Below are positions 61,595 through 64,000 of a stretch of DNA of 64,000 nucleotides, one piece after another. The stretch covers positions 124,001 through 188,000 of the forward strand of contig JAGTQZ010000009.1 of the NCBI GenBank assembly GCA_018396705.1, written 5' to 3'. Source of the stretch: Candidatus Bathyarchaeota archaeon. GTDB taxonomy: Archaea > Thermoproteota > Bathyarchaeia > Bathyarchaeales > Bathycorpusculaceae. Each line of letters begins with the position of its first letter. The first letter of the stretch is position 1. Position numbers and translations under genes: made by a program. The notes beneath the pieces are model-generated. The model did no database searches. It saw only the letters and a list, made by a program, of their open reading frames with translations, and was not told the DNA's origin.

Positions 61595-61990
61595 TTAACT
61601 ATTTACAATAGTCGTAATTTTTTTTAATATTTTCTCTCGCTTCTTCTTTTCGTCTTGATTTGCTATAAGAGCCCATCCGAAGAGCATGATGAGAGGTATC
61701 ATAATAGAATGTGGATCAGGCTTCCCAAATAGAAATTTATCTATTACGAGGAAAATAGGTATCAACAAAAGCGTTACAAGTGTTAACATCAGCCAATACC
61801 TTGTGAAATCATATGAAATCCTCAGCTGAGAGCCATCGCCCCTCGGCTCAATTTTCACCCTCACATGAGCATCGTAAAGATAGGCCTCAATAAAGCTTAC
61901 CTCATCTGTATTTGAGATTTTGAGGCCGCCAGCCAACTTTTGAAGCACATCTGGGGCGTTTAGCATGACGTTTAGGCAATCCTCTTTCAT
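61595..61990 (-). CDS. Small membrane protein of unknown function
   Basis: About 131 residues. The N-terminal half is soluble (TDEVSFIEAYLYDAHVRVKIEPRGDGSQLRI), then two hydrophobic segments (WLMLTLVTLLLIPIFLVID and SIMIPLIMLFGWALIA) precede a lysine-rich cytoplasmic tail (DEKKKREKILKK). I choose ATG 61990 (MKEDCLNV) over ATG 62014. No family recognised. Confidence 0.6.
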   Translation of the reverse strand: MKEDCLNVMLNAPDVLQKLAGGLKISNTDEVSFIEAYLYDAHVRVKIEPRGDGSQLRISYDFTRYWLMLTLVTLLLIPIFLVIDKFLFGKPDPHSIMIPLIMLFGWALIANQDEKKKREKILKKITTIVNS

Positions 61991-62014
61991 AAATGAAATC
62001 CAGCTAATATACAT

Positions 62015-62455
62015 TCAAAACAAAAATATTAATATAACTCATTTGAATTTGTCCGACAAAATAACACCAATTTTCAATTTTCTGTTAGCGATGATTAAAA
62101 GAACATCAGCCTAAACTTATTAACAAATACCAGGATAACTGGGTTTGTTTCATGCTTTGGATAGCGAAGCAACGGTCAAAGTTAAAGTGTCTGTAAATGC
62201 GAGAAAAGAACTAGTTGAGGCAGCCTGGAGTGGGAACAGAAGCAAACTGCCCCAGTCTTGTCAATTTTTAAGGATCCAATACCATTAAAAGTGAAATTAG
62301 AAATTGTCTAAAACAAGTCAAAACAACCAATAACCCCATTTTCTCTTTTTACGATAGCATAATATCTTTTCTTCTTTCTCATTTCTCATAACTTTACCCA
62401 AAGCTACATTTTAGATAAAAATGTGAGGGAACTAATTGTTTACGGCTTCGTTTAA
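62015..62455. other. 441-base gap with remnants
   Basis: No solid gene. A plus frame at 62145-62288 from TTG reads as a possible protein fragment (SEATVKVKVSVNARKELVEAAW) without a clear start signal or full domain. AT-rich flanks. This tail of the window looks like degraded accessory DNA. Confidence 0.35.
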
Positions 62456-62901
62456 TTATCTTGATAACGTGGCTTTAGCTAGTTTTTCTCCAAGTTTTTC
62501 TGCTTGTTCAAGGTCCTTTGCCTTAGGTGCGCCCTCAACAGCTACTCCGGGTTTTATCCATTTGGGGTTAAAAGTACCAAGAATTCTCTCCACATTTTCT
62601 AATGCTGTGACTTGGCTGCCGGCTCCTGTAGTAAATACTCATGCAGGTTTACCTGCAATCGCATGTCTGTGAGGGTATAAGTTTGTGAACATTGTTAGAA
62701 TTTCTCCGGACATTATGCTGAAATGAGATGGCGAGCCGAAAGCATAAGCGTCAGCACGAGATACATCGTCGGCGTAACATCCTTTGCCTTCTTCAGCACT
62801 ACCTCAACCCCAGAAACCTTACGCGCCCCTTTGGCCACCGCTTCAGCAAGCTTTTCAGTGTTCCCAGTTCGACTATCATAAACTACAAGAATCCGAACCA
62901 A
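62456..62901 (-). pseudogene. Broken flavodoxin gene (frameshift and in-frame TGA)
   Basis: The start MVRILVVYDSRTGNTEKLAEAV is a flavodoxin FMN loop. Family sequence then continues in another frame after about 62780 (ADDVSRADAYAFGSPSHFS), and an in-frame TGA at 62639-62641 interrupts GKPA-stop-VFTTGAGSQVTALENVERIL, followed by LEQAEKLGEKLAKATL to the stop at 62456. Two independent lesions suggest a true pseudogene. A related intact gene is at 35177-35656. Confidence 0.8.
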
Positions 62902-63120
62902 ACATCCCTACCTCCAATTATTTACCTTTAAAAGCATATCAGAATTTTTTTCTATTTTATTACTGATTAGCTAGTGTTTCTTAAACTCTAACTCTTAAAA
63001 CCATTAAGAGGGTAACCTCCCAAGCTTCACGTTGGAATTTGTTGTTATTAGCAAAATATCCAGCTTTTTAAACTTTCATCCCAGAAAAGGGGGACGTGAA
63101 AATTATTAATCGCCTTGTTT

Positions 63121-63426
63121 CTATTCTATGGGAACTTTCACTCCTTTCATTGGTTTAGCTAGCGGAACTGTGACCGTAAGCAGTCCATTTTTAAAGGATG
63201 CTTTTGCCTGTTTTGGCTTAACTTCGTGGGCGAAAATCCAACACCCGAAATATTCCACATCATTTCGCGGTGCGTTGAGGCATATACTTGTTTCGGCTAC
63301 TTCAAGGTTAATATTTTCTTTTGTAACTCCTGGCAACTCTATTTCAACAATGTACTTTTCGTCATCGTGATAAAAGCAAGCGTCCGGTAGAACTGGTATT
63401 CTCACCTTCTCTTCTTTTTTAGCCAA
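63121..63426 (-). CDS. Hsp20/alpha-crystallin small heat-shock protein
   Basis: An abbreviated alpha-crystallin domain: YHDDEKYIVEIELPGVTKENINLEV, then a short loop, then ASFKNGLLTVTVPLAKPMKGVKVPIE, with the NGLLTVTVP signature. About 101 residues and shorter than most Hsp20 proteins (no long N-terminal arm, truncated IxI tail). GGTGGT precedes TTG 63426, favoured over TTG 63438. Likely a holdase chaperone. Confidence 0.82.
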   Translation of the reverse strand: MAKKEEKVRIPVLPDACFYHDDEKYIVEIELPGVTKENINLEVAETSICLNAPRNDVEYFGCWIFAHEVKPKQAKASFKNGLLTVTVPLAKPMKGVKVPIE

Positions 63427-63507
63427 AAAGACCACCAATTATTTTTTGGAAATTTGAACTTAAAAAGTTTTGCGGAAATTCATACAATGCTAAGTCTTTA
63501 TTTTTGC

Positions 63508-63621
63508 TTAAAATCTCGTTAATAGGAATCTCTTTAAAACATCTTCACCTTCATAGAGCGCTTGTTTCAATGCCTCTGTTAAATTAATACCTGCCTTATG
63601 GAAAAGCTTGATGTTTTCCAT
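63508..63621 (-). CDS. Possible peptide (37 residues)
   Basis: ATG 63621 opens MENIKLFHKAGINLTEALKQ and ends RFLLTRF. It is helical and divergent from the desulforedoxin-like gene, but has no ribosome-binding site that I can point to. Could be a remnant. Confidence 0.3.
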   Translation of the reverse strand: MENIKLFHKAGINLTEALKQALYEGEDVLKRFLLTRF

Positions 63622-63682
63622 GCTTCTACAATTCACAACATTTTTAACCTATGCTAAACTTTAAGAAATAAGAGGTGAGAAA

Positions 63683-63802
63683 GTGACTAAAGTTGGAGAA
63701 ATTTACCTTTGTGAAATCTGTGGTAACAAAGTTAAAGTTATCGAAGCCGGAAAAGGAATGCTTGTTTGCTGCGGAAAACCAATGAAATTGACTAAATCGT
63801 AA
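63683..63802 (+). CDS. Desulforedoxin-like iron protein (39 residues)
   Basis: GTG 63683 follows GAGGTGAG. The peptide reads [18 protein letters not shown] then MLVCCGKPM: two CxxC and CC pairs forming an Fe(Cys)4 site, as in desulforedoxin and the N-terminal domain of desulfoferrodoxin. It is complete at 39 residues, without the superoxide reductase domain. A likely electron carrier for peroxide or superoxide defence. Confidence 0.8.
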   Translation: MTKVGEIYLCEICGNKVKVIEAGKGMLVCCGKPMKLTKS

Positions 63803-63858
63803 AACCAATTTTCCATTGTCAAATAACATAGTTATATCCTGCAATTTTGTTTAAACGG

Positions 63859-64000
63859 CTATTCATCATTTTTATTCTTATCCACTCTAAAAACAGGGTT
63901 TGGCTCTATGCTATTGAAGCCTAGGCTCTTTAATTCTTCAAACTTTTTCCTATCTCGTGTTTGGAGTTTTTCCATTAATAATCTAAACTCTTCCCTCAAT
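63859..64000 (-). CDS. C-terminal end of a gene running out of the window
   Basis: 46 codons before a TAG stop at 63859, charged and helical (LLMEKLQTRDRKKFEELKSL) with tail FRVDKNKNDE. Too short to assign; its start lies beyond the window. Confidence 0.5.
   Translation of the reverse strand, partial: LREEFRLLMEKLQTRDRKKFEELKSLGFNSIEPNPVFRVDKNKNDE

Noticed and set aside
25846-62901. UGA recoded as tryptophan or selenocysteine
   Set aside because: Several solid genes here end in TGA (lrp, nucS, tmcA, the thioredoxin-like gene), no SECIS-like hairpin was recognised, and the flavodoxin copy also has a frameshift.
1-64000. CRISPR arrays and insertion sequences
   Set aside because: No regularly spaced 24-37-base repeats and no transposase with flanking inverted repeats were seen.

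Overview
The window is archaeal chromosome. The support is an RNase P RNA of archaeal layout, a 7S/SRP RNA, archaeal-type EF-2 (two copies), Pelota, TmcA, NucS, Ncs6/TtuA, PurP, HdrA with a polyferredoxin, an aldehyde:ferredoxin oxidoreductase and an ADP-forming acetyl-CoA synthetase. Many genes start at TTG or GTG behind GGAGG/GGTG motifs, and TATA-like boxes precede several genes. Together this suggests an anaerobic, fermentative or acetogenic Thermoproteota-like lineage. Bathyarchaeia is my best guess from gene content, but it is inference. No rRNA operon is present.

Layout. 1-4.4 kb: energy metabolism (acetyl-CoA synthetase alpha and beta, AOR with a MoaD-like protein). 4.5-10.4 kb: tRNA-Ala(GGC), CBS protein, Pelota, nucleotidyltransferase, Ncs6/TtuA, ZIP transporter, AK6-type kinase, RNase P RNA. 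10.6-14 kb: HdrA-MvhD fusion and a six-cluster polyferredoxin. 14.1-21.1 kb: methyltransferase, NucS, metallo-hydrolase, pyrophosphatase, a long coiled-coil protein, Nre repair protein. 21.3-25.5 kb: GuaA, then glnA with two stand-alone Lrp ligand domains and a divergent Lrp regulator around a 19-bp palindrome. 25.8-29.7 kb: a beta-glycosidase interrupted by an in-frame TGA, SRP RNA, CutA and an ABC exporter. 29.8-35.7 kb: two different phosphofructokinases, a class II aldolase behind a palindromic operator, a zinc-ribbon Mrr-like nuclease, nicotinamidase-like hydrolase and flavodoxin.

35,946-46,016 is an integrated element bounded by a 45-bp direct repeat derived from the 5' part of a CAU-anticodon tRNA. 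Its integrase gene is split: the frame leaving the left repeat (35,946) joins in phase to the frame entering at 45,971, giving a 366-residue tyrosine recombinase with an N-terminal ribbon-helix-helix domain. This is SSV-type partition. The 10,026-bp element carries a PrimPol-CHC2-SF3 replication protein, an HK97-like capsid candidate, a 359-residue tape-measure-like protein and several small DNA-binding proteins. I find no terminase, portal or protease. It is the strongest candidate for an undescribed system: a minimal or satellite-like archaeal virus.

46.1-55.8 kb: TmcA (the ancestral neighbour of the CAU tRNA), thioredoxin-like protein, Ogg-type glycosylase, two head-to-head EF-2 paralogues and a RIO-like kinase. 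55.9-59.7 kb: purE-purC-purP-purP operon. 60.4-64 kb is a degraded accessory tail: a tRNA 5' fragment beside a recombinase lacking one catalytic arginine, a membrane protein, a broken flavodoxin, Hsp20, and a 39-residue desulforedoxin-like protein.
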